NCBI GenBank assembly: GCA_016617855.1
Contig: JAECUM010009444.1
Location: forward strand, 1-64,000
Source: Megalonaias nervosa
Taxonomy: Eukaryota > Mollusca > Bivalvia > Unionida > Unionidae
Length of the DNA: 64,000 nucleotides
Direction of reading: 5' to 3'
Positions 30,150-41,643 of the stretch are shown piece by piece (position 1 is the stretch's first letter; each line of letters begins with the position of its first letter). A model generated the notes under the pieces. The model had not been told where the DNA came from. It saw nothing but the letters and a program-made list of their open reading frames with translations, and did not search any database. The position numbers were made by a program, and so were the translations under genes.

Positions 30150-30936
30150 TAGACTAAAAGACAGTAAGGGCCAATACACATCTAAAGCAGTATTAGAATC
30201 CATCACCCCACTACCATCATTAATTAAACTAGGCCCGTCAGGAGTCAGACATAGTCTCTAACCGTTTATCAACAAACCACGGTTCTGCGCCAAATGTCAA
30301 CATTGGGGGCACCATGCCTGCTAATCTAGACACCCAACAAGGTGCGCAAACTGCGGGGGTCAACACAGCGACACCTGCAGGAAAACTACCGCTAAATGTG
30401 CCAACTGTCGGGGGCCACACTACCCCAGAGCAACAGACTGCACATATACCATCAAAGAGAACAAGAAAATAGAACTCATGAACACCAAAAACCCTACATA
30501 CAAAGAAGCCTCAATTAAGGTCAATCAGAAATTAAACAAAACTTCAACTCCTAATCAGCAATCCAGCAACTCATCTCATAACCAAAAAATAGGCAAAAAA
30601 GATAACACTCAAATAAACAAACAGCCATCCCCAATAAGCAAAAATAACCAAAAACTCCTACACCCCCCATCCCACCCCCACCCCACCCCCCATCCTGACA
30701 AAATAAAAAAGACCAAACTCAACCATGAAACATCAAATAAAAGTGCTAGGAAAAACCACCAGAAATCTAACGAACAAAAACACGCAGCCCCGCAAAATAA
30801 TAACAGCCAAAATATAATAACATGGCAAATACTTAATGAGGTGCTTAAGGCAATAACATCCATCAACATCCAAAACCCACCAACAATAGAAAATCTTATC
30901 ACACTGCTTAATCAAATCCTTACTAAACACCTGTAA
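30150..30936 (+). pseudogene. LINE-1 ORF1 (Gag-like, zinc knuckles), 3' part
   Basis: A single frame from about 30,239 to 30,936 reads through three Cys/His clusters: CAKCQHWGHHAC, CANCGGQHSDTC, and CANCRGPHYPRATDC at about 30,395-30,440. A Lys/Asn/Gln-rich, low-complexity basic tail follows. In-frame stops occur at about 30,258 and 30,336. ORF1 proteins of this kind bind LINE RNA in the ribonucleoprotein. The N-terminal region was lost by 5' truncation. The same arrangement, better preserved, is in LINE-2 at 38,724-39,233. Confidence 0.8.
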
Positions 30937-30979
30937 CATCAATAGAAACACCCAACAGGACTTTAAATATAATAACAGA

Positions 30980-33900
30980 AATGGATAACATCCCCCGAAA
31001 AATTATGATTATCTGGCAGTGAAACTGTAGGGGATTAAACAGCAATATATTGGAATTAAAACAAAAACTCAGCCAAGTAGAACCAAAAGCAGATATTATC
31101 TGCCTTCAAGAAACGCACATCACAGACAATTCCAATTATATATCAAAAATCACAGGATATTACCCAGGCATATTCAAAAATCGAGCCAATGGGAAAAAAG
31201 GGGGAGAGTTAGCAATATTCATTATAAACACCCTCCCAAACAACGAAGTAATAACAGTTCCTACATAAACCGGCGCCAGCGAAACATTCGAAATGCTGGC
31301 TGTCCTAGTCAACTTCGGACCAATCACTATAAAATCTTTAACATCTATGACCCGGGCAGTGCCAACCCAATCAACTTACAAACCTATCGTCAAATCTCTC
31401 AACCTCCAACAGAAAACCTTATTATCTGTGGGGATTTCAACGCTCACAACGAATTCTGGGGAGGGGATAAAACGGATAATAGAGGCAGGTTGGCAGAAGC
31501 TTGGACAGCTGAATCCAACCTGGTCATCCTCAATGACGGCTCAAAAACCAGATTGAACCCTGAGGATGGCTCCCTTTCAGCCACTGATCTAACCATCTGT
31601 ACACCCAAATTTGCACAGTTGACAAACTGTTGGGTGGACCAAGACAGTACATTAGGAAGTGATCACTTCGCCATCATTATCTCTCTCTCGATGAACGTGC
31701 AATACAACCCCATTGAGATCCCACCGAAATGGAAATTTAGTAAAGCTGATGGGGAAAAATTTAAAACTATCCTTGCAGAAATTAACACGAGAGAGCTAGA
31801 AGATCCGAACACCAACACATTCAATAACAACATCATCAACACCATACAAGAGGCAGCCATACTAAGTATACCATAAAGCAAAAAATCACAAACCAAACAA
31901 ACGGTGCCCTGGTGGAATGATGAATGCAAAAAAGCCCATTCAGAAAAGAATAAAGCACTTAATCGATTTAAACACACTAAAAACTCTCTAGACTTCCAAG
32001 ATTATAAAAAATAAGGAAAAAAGCCTTAAGCAGATCATTAGAGCAGCCAAAGAAAAATCATGCCAACACTTTTACTCCCACTTAAACATAAGAACAAATT
32101 CTCCAAGCAAGTGTGGGACAAAATAAAACTAATCCGGGGAAAAACAATCAACATCACCCCTAAAGTAAAAGGTGCAAATAGTGACAAAGAAAAAGCAAAC
32201 CTGCTCTCCAACCACTTCTCCAACATGAGCAAACCACTCTCAAACTTTTCAAGAACATAGGAAAAAGTAGAAATTTCCCACAAACATCTTTTCAAAGACT
32301 TAGGAACAAAAGAATCGGACTTAAATAGTGAAATCACTCTGTATGAATGGGAAATAGCACTAGGGTCCAAAAAAGAAACATCACCAGGAAAGAATGATAT
32401 TGGCTATGTTATATATAAAAACCTTCCAACCAACATCACAACAGCTATTCTTAAATTATTAAACATCTGAACAGCGGCCAACTACCTGCCAGCTGGAAAC
32501 AAGACATTGTCATACCTATCCCAAAAACCGGAAAAGACCCTAATGACATAAACTCATACAGACCCATCTCCCTTACCAATAACATGTGTAAAATTATGGA
32601 AACCATCGCGGCCAATCGATTGAAGCATCACCTAGAAAACAATAATCTTCTTTCGGAAAACCAATGCGGCTTTCGAAACAAGTGGTCCACCACTGACCAA
32701 TTACTAAGACTCGAAGCTGACATAAAAATTGCATTCAACTCCAAGAGGAAAACAGATAGGAATCTCATAGCGGTCTTCCTCGACCTTGAAAAAGCCTTTG
32801 ACCTTGTCTGGACCAAAGGACTGATTGCAAAACTTAATCACTTCGGCATCACTGGACGCATGTTCAACTGGATTGAGAACTTCCTCTCAGGACGAAAAAT
32901 CTTAACCAGAGTGGGAAACACCCTATCAGATGAGTACCCCCCTTAGGTAATGGAACCCCACAAGGGAGCGTACTCAGCCCCACTCTATTCAATATAATGA
33001 TTAACGACCTGGATTGCAACCTTACATCAGCAAAAATAAATATCTCTCAATTTGCTGACGACAGCGGAATATGGAGAGCTGGAAACCCCGCTAGCAATCA
33101 AGTTATCTCTGAAATCCAGCAAAGCCTTGACAAAATAGGGAGATGGGCAGATAAACGGGGGTTTAAGATATCTCAAGATAAAACAGTAGCGATAATTTTC
33201 ACCCCTAAAAGGAAAAGACAACTTGTCTACCCCAACCTTTACCTTCAAAATCAAAGAATAAAATATGTTAAAGTAGTTAAATTCCTAGGTATGTTCTCCG
33301 ACCAACACCTCGAGTGGAATAAACACATTGAACAATTAACAACAAATTTTACCAAAGACCTTAGTCTATTAAGAAACCTCAAAGGCACCACCTGGGATCC
33401 AATCAAGAAACCCTAACAACACTCTATAGAGTACTCATAAGATCGAAACTAGAATACGGTTGTCAGGTATATAACTCGGCTAACCCAAATCACCTGAAAA
33501 ACACTGGATGCCATCCAAAGAAAGGCACTGCTGATCTGTACCGGCACGCCATCCTCAACATCATTGGATGAATTATGCATACTCACTGGCGAACTACCCT
33601 TAAAATTACGGAGGCAAGAAATGCTCCTCAAATATTCTGTCTGGCTTGCCAGCCAACCAAACTCGCATCCAACTAAAAAGGCCATTAGTCGATACAACAT
33701 TACATTTAGTCGTAAACTCGTACCAAACACTCCTGGCGGAAAACAAATACTTGAACTGCGGAAAAATTTGCCAATCTTGGAACAGCAGGAGGAATATTCT
33801 AAACCTTCTGACCAAGCCCCTTGGACTATCTTCAAACCAAGGATTAACTCTAAAGCAACCAAGTACGGAAACAAATTGGAACAATAGCTTAATTTAAAAT

Positions 33901-34803
33901 CTATCATTGCAAGCGATATTCAGGACACCTATTCTAGTTTCGTTAAAATAGATACTGATGGATCCAAAACACCTGACCCACCCAGAACGGCAGCAGCGAT
34001 AGTTATCCCAGAGTACAACATACAAATGGGAACCAGATTACCGGATCACTACTCTATATATACAACAGAATTCTGAGCTATCATCGAATCACTTAAATGG
34101 ATCAAATATAATATTACCCCAAAATTAGTAATCATAAGCCACTCACTTAGTGTAATTACAACAATTAAAAATAAAAGCACTAATTCAAGAGAAAACTTCC
34201 TTGCCGAGGCTTACCACCTATTAAAAGAAATATCCACTAGAAACCAAATAGTAGAATTTACGTGGATACCCTCACACATAGGAATCCTCGGCAATAAACA
34301 AGCAGATCGAGTCGCAAAAAGAAAACTAAGAGATCCAAACCCTGCCACACTTAAATACAGCACTAGCGAAACCTTAAACATTGCTGAAAATTACATCAAC
34401 GCTAAATGGCAGGAAACATGGAATGCCACACATAAAGGTAGAAAACTAATTTCCACCCTAAATGAAGTTAACAGGTCCATAAAACCACCTAATACAAACA
34501 GCTAGGACCAAAAAAATCATCAACCGTAGATTAACAGACAAAACAAAATTAGCGAGCAGTTTTGGAAGACACCTGGGTCCTAAACCCACAACCATTAACT
34601 GCTACCACTGCCAATCAATCGAGGATCTCGAACATATATTGAATACTTGCTCTCAACACCTACAAGCTAGGAACAAACTACAACTAGCACAAAAGGAAAT
34701 TGGATCCCCAACTATCTACCCTGAAATAATAGGAAAAAACAACCCGAATATCGCAAGTACTTATAAAAACATCCTACAATTCCTAAATGAGACCAAGGGA
34801 TAA
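30980..34803 (+). pseudogene. LINE-1 ORF2 (endonuclease, RT, RNase H), disrupted
   Basis: In order: an APE-type endonuclease (about 31,015-31,880) with NCRGLNSN, ICLQETHI and LGSDHFAI motifs; reverse transcriptase (about 32,390-33,410) with INSYRPISLT, ENQCGFRNKWSTTDQL, FLDLEKAFD and the QFADDSGIW catalytic box; RNase H (about 33,945-34,330) with the DTDGSKTPDP start and a WIPSHIGILGNKQAD stretch; and a C-terminal NCYHCQSIEDLEHI zinc motif near 34,600. The endonuclease nicks target DNA and RT copies the RNA there. Stops at about 31,019, 31,266, 31,874 and 34,075, and frame changes near 32,950 and 33,415, inactivate it. Several stops are TGG-to-TGA changes. Confidence 0.88.
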
Positions 34804-34862
34804 AATATAAAAATTGAAACAATAAAACCACACAAACCAACAAATAACATCCTTAAACACTG

Positions 34863-35046
34863 CGCGGGTGTCTCTGAAATCGATCGGGACCTGACTACTC
34901 AGTTGAGACACTCGCACATGTTAAAAACCTAAACCAAGAGAGGGAGAAACAGCCAAATAAATTACTTAGACTTAAAAAGAATCAAAAACTGAGCGGATGT
35001 CCCCGAGATCTCGCGGGGGACCTGATTACTCAGCGGAGTCATCCGC
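34863..35046 (+). repeat. LINE-1 3'UTR structured motif A, two copies
   Basis: The copies are at 34,863-34,915 and 34,993-35,046. Each is closed by a long stem: GCGGGTGTCTC with GAGACACTCGC, and GCGGATG with CATCCGC. Each encloses the conserved GGGACCTGA(C/T)TACTCAG, where CTGA pairs with TCAG. Stem sequences differ between copies while pairing is kept. Six more copies lie in LINE-2 at 59.2-60.0 kb. Function unknown. Confidence 0.75.
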
Positions 35047-35335
35047 ACAGATTAAAACCTAAATAAAAAATAAGGCGTTACAGCATAATTAAAACAATAA
35101 AACCCAACTAATTAACAACAACTGCAGTCCAACCGTTCAAAGCAAGCCAACCAAAACCACCTACGAATAAAAATACTCCATTAAAATACAAAATAACCTG
35201 AGGGGGAAAAAAAAAACCTACTCTTTATTCTCTACTCTTTTCAAAACTAACCCTACTAACACCAGCTAATCTCTCCACCAAACATGACAGTCACTCCATC
35301 AACAATCAAGTATGTCCCCAAATACCTAGATGATT

Positions 35336-35650
35336 TAAGATGGTCCAAAGATCAAGACCATCAGGGCCTGCCATCACAAGTAGCTACGTAAACCAGCATA
35401 TGAACTACAGTAGGACCCCAAAAAGTATCATATAAGGTGATCAAATCCCAATGATCATCAGGTCCCGCCACACAAGGTGGCAAACAAAAAGCCATTTACG
35501 TACAGATACGGAACCAAACCAATTTGCTACAAAACCAGACCGTTAGGCCCTAAAAAAAAATACAAAATAGGTTTCATAGACCCCCAAATTAGGAGACTAT
35601 AAGGTGGTCTAAGCCCAGGACCATCAGGACCAGTCACACAAGCTGACAAA
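35336..35650 (+). repeat. LINE-1 3'UTR structured motif B, three copies
   Basis: The copies, at about 35,336, 35,435 and 35,599, have the form AAGRTGRTC, loop, GAYCATCAGG, then a small stem around ACAAG. First stems read ATGGTC/GACCAT, GTGATC/GATCAT and GTGGTC/GACCAT. Second stems include GCCAC/GTGGC and GTCAC/GCTGAC. They are matched by three copies in LINE-2 at 60.26-60.59 kb. Confidence 0.7.
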
Positions 35651-36247
35651 TATACAATTAACATACTAATGACCGTCATCAGAGGTACCAAGAAATCTCC
35701 GTCTCAAAAACAGCACAGAATATATTCCAAATTCTTCATCTTTCGGCATCTTTCGACATCAAATTACAGGACATTCAAAATTCGAAAAACCACAACCCGG
35801 ATCAATAACCCTGCAACTGCGTGCGCCTTCCGGTGGAGTTTGGCGCCCCTCTTCTGGCCTTTTCCGCCCTTTCCACTTCCGGACATTCATTTAACAGCGT
35901 GCAGTGCATGCATTAAACTCTCATAGCAAAAACTGAGTGTGTGCCTCAAATCCCACTCAGAACACCGATTGGTATAAGCGAGTGGTTTGAGTGCGTGATG
36001 GGTCTATTCCCACTCAAACAAGCCAACCAATCAGGCGAGCATGGAACATTCCAGATAACGTTCCGCTGCCTGACGGCTCATTTAGAAGCATTCATTGAGT
36101 GCATTAAAGCCTAGGGGAGGTGGCACTTATACCCTCCCCCAGGAATATTTAACAGCCTGCCTTGCAGGCATTAAACAGTGGCACATGCATAATATGTGCG
36201 CACGCCACTATAATTTCAAAGTTCAGTTCAGTTCAGATGGGATCATA

Positions 36248-36537
36248 ATTTAAACAAGTAACAGAACGGGCATCATTCATCCCCACACAAGCACGGCGGT
36301 CGGACGTGAAATATTTTTGTTGTAGAGTGGCGTTGTCTGGTGCAATTCGCTTGTCTGCCAAATCCGTCAGAGTAATACCTCAAGGATCAACATCTCAGGA
36401 AACAAAAACAATAAAGGAAATTTTAGCAGCCCGCCTAGCCGTCAACACCGCATTGAACAAGAACAAAGGAACCGAGCATAGCTGACATCTTTAATCCGAA
36501 CAAAGAAACAAAGGAACTTACTCCATAACAAAGGAAG
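36248..36537. other. Spacer between LINE-1 and LINE-2
   Basis: Sequence between the LINE-1 duplication and the proposed LINE-2 start. I see no gene. It may be host DNA or, if my LINE-2 start is wrong, the outer 5'UTR of LINE-2. Confidence 0.4.
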
Positions 36538-36690
36538 ATCAACTAAATAGGTACCAAATTCATACTAAGTCTGCGGGCCAAACACTCTTTGCTGTATAAT
36601 TATTACTGTTAATTATTTCTAAACAACTAAGAAGTAAAACCCTACTCACTATCTTATTAAGTTACATTATAAACTCCATTATGTAAATTT

Positions 36691-36998
36691 GGCGCGAATA
36701 TCCACAAACAGGTGCTAGGTAACATACCAGCTTTACCTGGGAAGAGTCCTCATATGTTTAACAAGACTAGTAAACCGCTGTGAGATTCTCTTCTAAAAGA
36801 TATCTGCACGAACGCCATTTTTCATTTCATTAATCTAAAAGCTAATCTTAAAGTTAACCCTAAAATTTTGGCGCCAAATCCCTGAAACAGGTGCTAGGGC
36901 ACAAACTAGCATATACCTGGGCAGACTCCTTATAAGTACTCAAGCACGCTAGATTACCTCTGTAAGATTGTCTGCTAAAGGATTTTTTCATCAACGCC
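36691..36998 (+). repeat. LINE-2 5'UTR tandem RNA-like structures
   Basis: Two units lie at 36,691-36,816 and 36,870-36,998. Each begins GGCG and ends CGCC. Inside them a second stem is ATATC/GATAT in unit 1 and AATCC/GGATT in unit 2. A CAGGT/ACCTG hairpin contains GCTAG-type inner pairing. A further stem is GAAGAG/CTCTTC in unit 1 and GCAGAC/GTCTGC in unit 2. Unpaired CTAAA after the last stem is shared. The double compensatory differences suggest a selected RNA fold, possibly for translation or RNA processing; the role is unknown. Confidence 0.6.
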
Positions 36999-37143
36999 AC
37001 ATCTTAACCATTTTTCTATAATTATTTTCTTCTGCTCTCAACATCATAAACAATTTATTCAAATAGCTAAACCACAAAATACAAAACAACCTATAAAAAC
37101 CTAACAAAAAACCGTAAAGTAGATCCAATTTCAAATATCAAAT

Positions 37144-39233
37144 ATGTCACAGGTAAATGGAATCAACAAAACAGCAATGAATAAAAGGAGATATCTAGCC
37201 AGGAGGCTTAACTCACTAAGTTCTCTGGACCAACAATTTAAGGACTATAATCAGAAAACTCAAACTCAGGGATCCATTAACTCCCCACCACCACCACCAC
37301 CTAAAAACATAGCCGTACTAAACTACAGTAGTGACCCTACCACTAAGCAGCTAGTAGAAACACCACTAAACTACAGGACTCGCTCACCTGCTAGCGCAAA
37401 CAAATCAAGTTGAGTTAAACGAAGACTCGCCGGTCACTTTTAAGGACCCAAGTAAAACATACGAAGCCGAATTACTCGACGATACAATCCCCATGGAATA
37501 CCATAGCAAACTTGTAGTAACACCTCCTAACATCAAAACTTACTCCCCTGCTAGCTTACACTTAATTCCACAATTAGAACTAAGCGCGGACTCTCCGGTC
37601 ACTTTCAAAGACCCAAATAAATCATATGAGCAAGAAATCCTTGACGACACACTACCCATGGATCGCGAAGAAACTTTAAACCAGCAACTCCTCACCCCAC
37701 TAGGACTAACACCTCCAAAAAACCAGTTTCCATCCAGATTGCTCCACAAATCAATCACAAAACAAACTTAACACATTCCCAACAAAATTCAACACAACAT
37801 ATTAACCCGACACGAGTACAACTAAATAAACAAGAAATAAACAACACCTCAGAAAACCTCAATAGCCCAAAATCAACAGAAAATAAGAAAGGAAACGCGC
37901 TAAGAAATACTATACAAGCAAATAAAGTGAAACAAAACAAACCAAACAACCAAAATGAACAAAAAGCAAAATTCCATTACAGCCAAACCCCAGGGCCTTC
38001 CAATGCCTCAATAAACACCACAAATAACTCTTTCAAGAAAAACAAAACTAAGGAAAACAACACAACAAGCAGGAACACACCCACAGATCTCAAAGAATAC
38101 GAAGGGAAAGGCAAACTACCAATGAAACCAAAACACTCAACAACCAAAAACGACAGCCAAAAAGTAAATCAGGAAACCCCCAAAAATCAAAACAACCACC
38201 ACAAAATCAAAACCAAATTCCACTCACTGGATCACACCTTATACACAAGCAGTAACTCCAGTCAACTGCTTAACTCAAGCATAAACAGCATTACAGGAGT
38301 ACTCCTTAAAATTCACCAAGGTCAGTTCACTTTGATCCGACCTAACACCAGATATCTAATTTTGTCCAATGTAACACACTAAACCAAGTAACAAAATACA
38401 TGGAAGTTGAGAACATATGCCACATAAAAGTCAAAGTAGAAAGGCATAACTCAATCAAAAAGGTTCAGTACAAAACAAGCAACCCTCCTGCTCAAAACAC
38501 AAATAAAGCTGCAACAAAACCAGTAAGAGCAATCACAACCGAAAACTCAAAAGGCACTACTACTACAACTACTCCCCAGCCCACTTCATTCAAATCAGTA
38601 CTAAAACTGACAGGGCTTAACAAAGGAATGGATCTAAATATGCTAACCCAAAAAACTTAGAGAAAATGGGACCAACATAGACAAAGCCTATAAAATCAAA
38701 ACCACCAAAAGATTGAAACAAACTTGGTGATTCTAGAATCCAAAACACCCTTACAACCACTGGTAAGACTATGCCCTTATGGAAAACACTACCGGCTAGA
38801 AAAATACATTAACAAACCCAGATTTTGCAGTAACTGCCGACATTGGGGCCACTATGCGCATAAATGTCGCTACCCCACAAAATGTGAACACTGCGGGAGA
38901 CAACGTAAGGGGAAATGTAATAGAACAACCGCCAAATGCGCTAATTGCCAAGGACAACACCTACCAAGATCGACGGAATGTCAATACACTATTAAAGAAA
39001 AACAAATAATAGAAATAATGAACACAAAACAACTCCCATACCATGTAGCCAAGAAAATTACAAAGACAACCAAAAACACCAATACCACATCCAACTCAGT
39101 AACTCAAGAAAAAAAACAATATTCTAGAAATAAGAAAATCAACTCAGACTGCAAATTGGATCTTACCCCAAATAAAATAAATAAAACCACAGGAAGCAAA
39201 CAGCAGCGCCCAAAACAGAAAAACCCAAACTAA
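37144..39233 (+). pseudogene. LINE-2 ORF1 (Gag-like, zinc knuckles), disrupted
   Basis: The start at 37,144 (MSQVNGINKTAMNKRRYLAR) gives an N-terminal Ser/Pro-rich region. A related stretch (SPASLHLIPQLELSADSPVT) recurs in the frame at 37,493-37,771, so an internal duplication of the PLNYRTRSPAS/NIKTYSPAS segment is likely. Asn/Lys/Gln-rich sequence follows (37,927-38,382), then a frame at 38,400-38,660. The zinc-knuckle region at 38,724-39,233 has CSNCRHWGHYAHKC, CEHCGRQRKGKC and CANCQGQHLPRSTEC. Frame changes and stops separate these pieces. The protein would coat LINE RNA; this copy is not intact. Confidence 0.75.
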
Positions 39234-39519
39234 CGTCAAAAAACCAGAAACTAAGCAAACGAAGAATCACAACCAATCAATCACTAACAATGCAGAAAAG
39301 TTCAGCCCCCCTGTAGATAATACAATAATATCTCCCACGCTACCAATGATACAAGAACTAGTGCCGGATATCATAAATATAACAAACGAAAAATCGCAAA
39401 CAATAGGGAACTTACTCGAGTGAATAAACCGGACAATTAAAAAACATCTCCGACCCCAAAAAATGTAGTGTTTAAAAAACGTAATATGAGCATATAATAT
39501 ATAAACGACCATCAAAAAC

Positions 39520-41368
39520 ATGGATGATACAACCATGCGAAATTTAATTATATCGCAATGGAACTGTAGGGGAATCAGAAGCAACGTCCCCGAACTCAAA
39601 CATAAAATAAATGAACAAGTTCCAAAACCTTACATCATTTGTATTCAAGAGACACATCTCCCGGAAAACCCAAATCACCTACCCACTATTCCAGGCTACT
39701 CACCTGGCTTTTTTAAAAATCGAACTAACGGGAAAAAGGGTGGGGGCCTCGCAATATTCGTGAAAGAAATTCTACCAAACACTACCAATATTACAATTCC
39801 AACCATACCAGGTAGCAGCGAGACCTTCGAGCTCCAATCAATTACAGTCAACATGGGAGCAAAAAACATTCAAATAATAAACATATACGACCCAGGAGGG
39901 AGTGAGAATCCCATAAATTTAACTACATACCAACAGCTCACTCAACATAATACTAAAAAGACACTGTTATCTGCGGGGATTTTAATGCTCACAATGAGCT
40001 GAGGAGGTGGGGGGGGATGGAAGAGATATAAGAGGTAAACTAATTGAAACATGGACAACTGAATCCAATATGACCATACTTAACGTTGAGTCAAAGACAA
40101 GAATAAACCCAGAAAACGGTTCGCTCTCTGCCATCGACCTCACCATATCCTCGCCCGAGCTTGCACAGATGACTGATTGGAGGGTGGATCAAGCCAATAC
40201 ACTCGGCAGTGACCACTTCCCAATCGTCATCACCATGCAGATAGCAGTACAGTTAAACCCCATCATTAAGCAACCCAGGTGGCGGTATGACAAAGCTGAT
40301 TGGCAAATATTCACAGACATCTTAACTAAGGTGAACACAAAACTATTAGAAAACCCAAGATGTAAACAAATACTATGACAACATCATTTCCACCATACAA
40401 GAAGCAGCAGATAACAGCATTCCAAAATCAAGTGGGACCCAAATTAAACAAACAGTCCCATGGTGGAACGATAAATGTAAACTAGCCCATAGGGAGAAAA
40501 AGAAAGCTCTGAACAGATTTAAACACACAGTTAACTCCCTAGACTTCATTAACTAAAAGAATCAAGAAAAACAACTAAAACAAATAATTAAAGAAGCAAA
40601 AGAAAAATCTTGGCAAAATTTTTGCTGAAAACTAAACATCAAAACCAACTCAAAGCAAGTATGGGATAAAATTAAATCCATTAGGGGAAAAACAGTAAAT
40701 AATACCCCTAAAATTACCGGAGCTAATACCAACCAAGAAAAAGCAGACAAGCTGGCCAGTCACTTCACCGACATGAGCAGCAATAAAAACCATATCGTAA
40801 AATTCCAACAACATAGGGCAAAAGTAGAAACACAATTCGAACACTTTTTCAAAGATCTAGGTTCAAAATCATCAAACTTAAACAGCGACATCACGCTACA
40901 TGAATGGGAAACAGCATTAAAGTCAAAAAATGAAACATCACCGGGAGAAGATCAAATTGGCTATACAATATATAAAAACCTCCCAGAAAACATAATAAAA
41001 GCTATACTTAAACTATTGAATATGATCTGGTCCAAGGGAAAAATACCAAATAAATGGAAACCTGGTAAAGACCCGAATGACATTAACTCATATAGACCCA
41101 TCTCCCTTACGAACAACATCTGTAAAATCATGGAAACCATTATCACCAAACGAGTAAAATACCATCTGGAAAGTAATAAACTATTCTCTGAAAACCAGTG
41201 CGGGTTCAGAAACAATAGCTCCACTACTGACCAACTAATTAGACTTGAAGCAGCCATCAAATTGGCATTTAGCAGTAAACGAAAATGTGATAGAAACTTA
41301 ATTGCAGTCTTCCTCGACCTGGAAAAGGCGTTCGACCGAGTTTGGACCAAAGGCCTCATAGCAAAGCT
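39520..41368 (+). pseudogene. LINE-2 ORF2, N-terminal half (endonuclease and start of RT)
   Basis: It begins MDDTTMRNLIISQWNCRGIR at 39,520, a typical APE endonuclease start. It continues with IICIQETHLPENPN, a KKGGGLAIFV stretch and IINIYDPGG, breaks frame at about 39,990-40,007 in a G-rich run, and resumes with IDLTISSPELAQMTDW and LGSDHFPIVI. Another gap (40,375-40,770) precedes the RT start with INSYRPISLTNN, ENQCGFRNNSSTTDQL and FLDLEKAFDRVW. The reading ends at AKL where the Maverick inserts. The C-terminal half is at 57,220-59,119. Confidence 0.88.
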
Positions 41369-41369
41369 A
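41364..41369. repeat. Maverick target-site duplication, left copy
   Basis: AAGCTA here matches 57,220-57,225. If the element starts with the canonical AG (41,369), the duplication is 5 bp (AAGCT). If 6 bp, as usual for Polintons, the left end starts one base later. Removing the element and one copy restores the LINE RT frame. Confidence 0.85.
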
Positions 41370-41640
41370 GCAGCAGTAGAGCTGAACAGACCACTTGGCT
41401 GAAACCTTATTTATAAAACATAAAGGTTCCTACAGGAGGCTGAAAAAAAAGGTCAATAACATAACCCGAACCTCCTAACTTTATTATTACCATATAGTTT
41501 GAAAAACGGATAATAAATCGTTTGGGTTAGTTCATTTCCGTTACTTTTTGTTGACGTATTTTTTTTCTTCAGATTTTTATGCGATTTCGTTTACTCGCGG
41601 GTTACTCAATTTTTGTCGTTCAGCTCTACTGCTGCTATGA
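41369..41640 (+). repeat. Maverick left terminal inverted repeat (272 bp)
   Basis: It aligns along its length with the reverse complement of 56,948-57,219, with a few substitutions and small homopolymer length differences. Its inner end (41,618-41,636) is an exact inverted copy of its outer 19 bases, so the repeat is itself framed by inverted tips. Protein-primed replication normally starts at such termini. The ATPase stop codon lies only 3 bp inside it. Confidence 0.95.
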
Positions 41641-41643
41641 TTT

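Larger units (their letters stand above)
30104..36247 (+). mobile_element. LINE-1: 5'-truncated I/Nimb-like LINE with TSD
   Basis: The element spans about 30,113-36,238. It keeps the 3' part of an ORF1 with zinc knuckles, a damaged ORF2 (APE endonuclease, RT, RNase H, C-terminal zinc motif) and a ~1.4 kb 3'UTR ending in short TTCAG repeats. The 9-mer GGGATCATA occurs at 30,104-30,112 and 36,239-36,247; extended by four bases the match has one mismatch. This fits a target-site duplication. The start of ORF1 is absent, as expected from incomplete reverse transcription. Presence of RNase H and a triple-knuckle ORF1 suggests the I/Nimb group; the clade is inference. Multiple stop codons show an old copy. 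Confidence 0.85.
36548..41368 (+). mobile_element. LINE-2, 5' part (interrupted by the Maverick)
   Basis: This is the left portion of a LINE closely related to LINE-1, containing a structured 5'UTR, ORF1 and the first half of ORF2. It stops inside the RT at 41,368, where the Maverick begins; the reading resumes at 57,220. The proposed 5' edge rests on ATCAACTAAA at 36,538-36,547 matching 61,186-61,195 after the ATC-repeat tail. Its first three bases could come from the tail, so this boundary is weak. The two halves add up to a LINE of about 8.8 kb. Confidence 0.7.

Noticed and set aside
34993..35046. Hammerhead or HDV-like ribozyme
   Set aside because: The CTGATGA/GAAA hammerhead core is absent and I could not draw an HDV-type pseudoknot; left as an unnamed structure.
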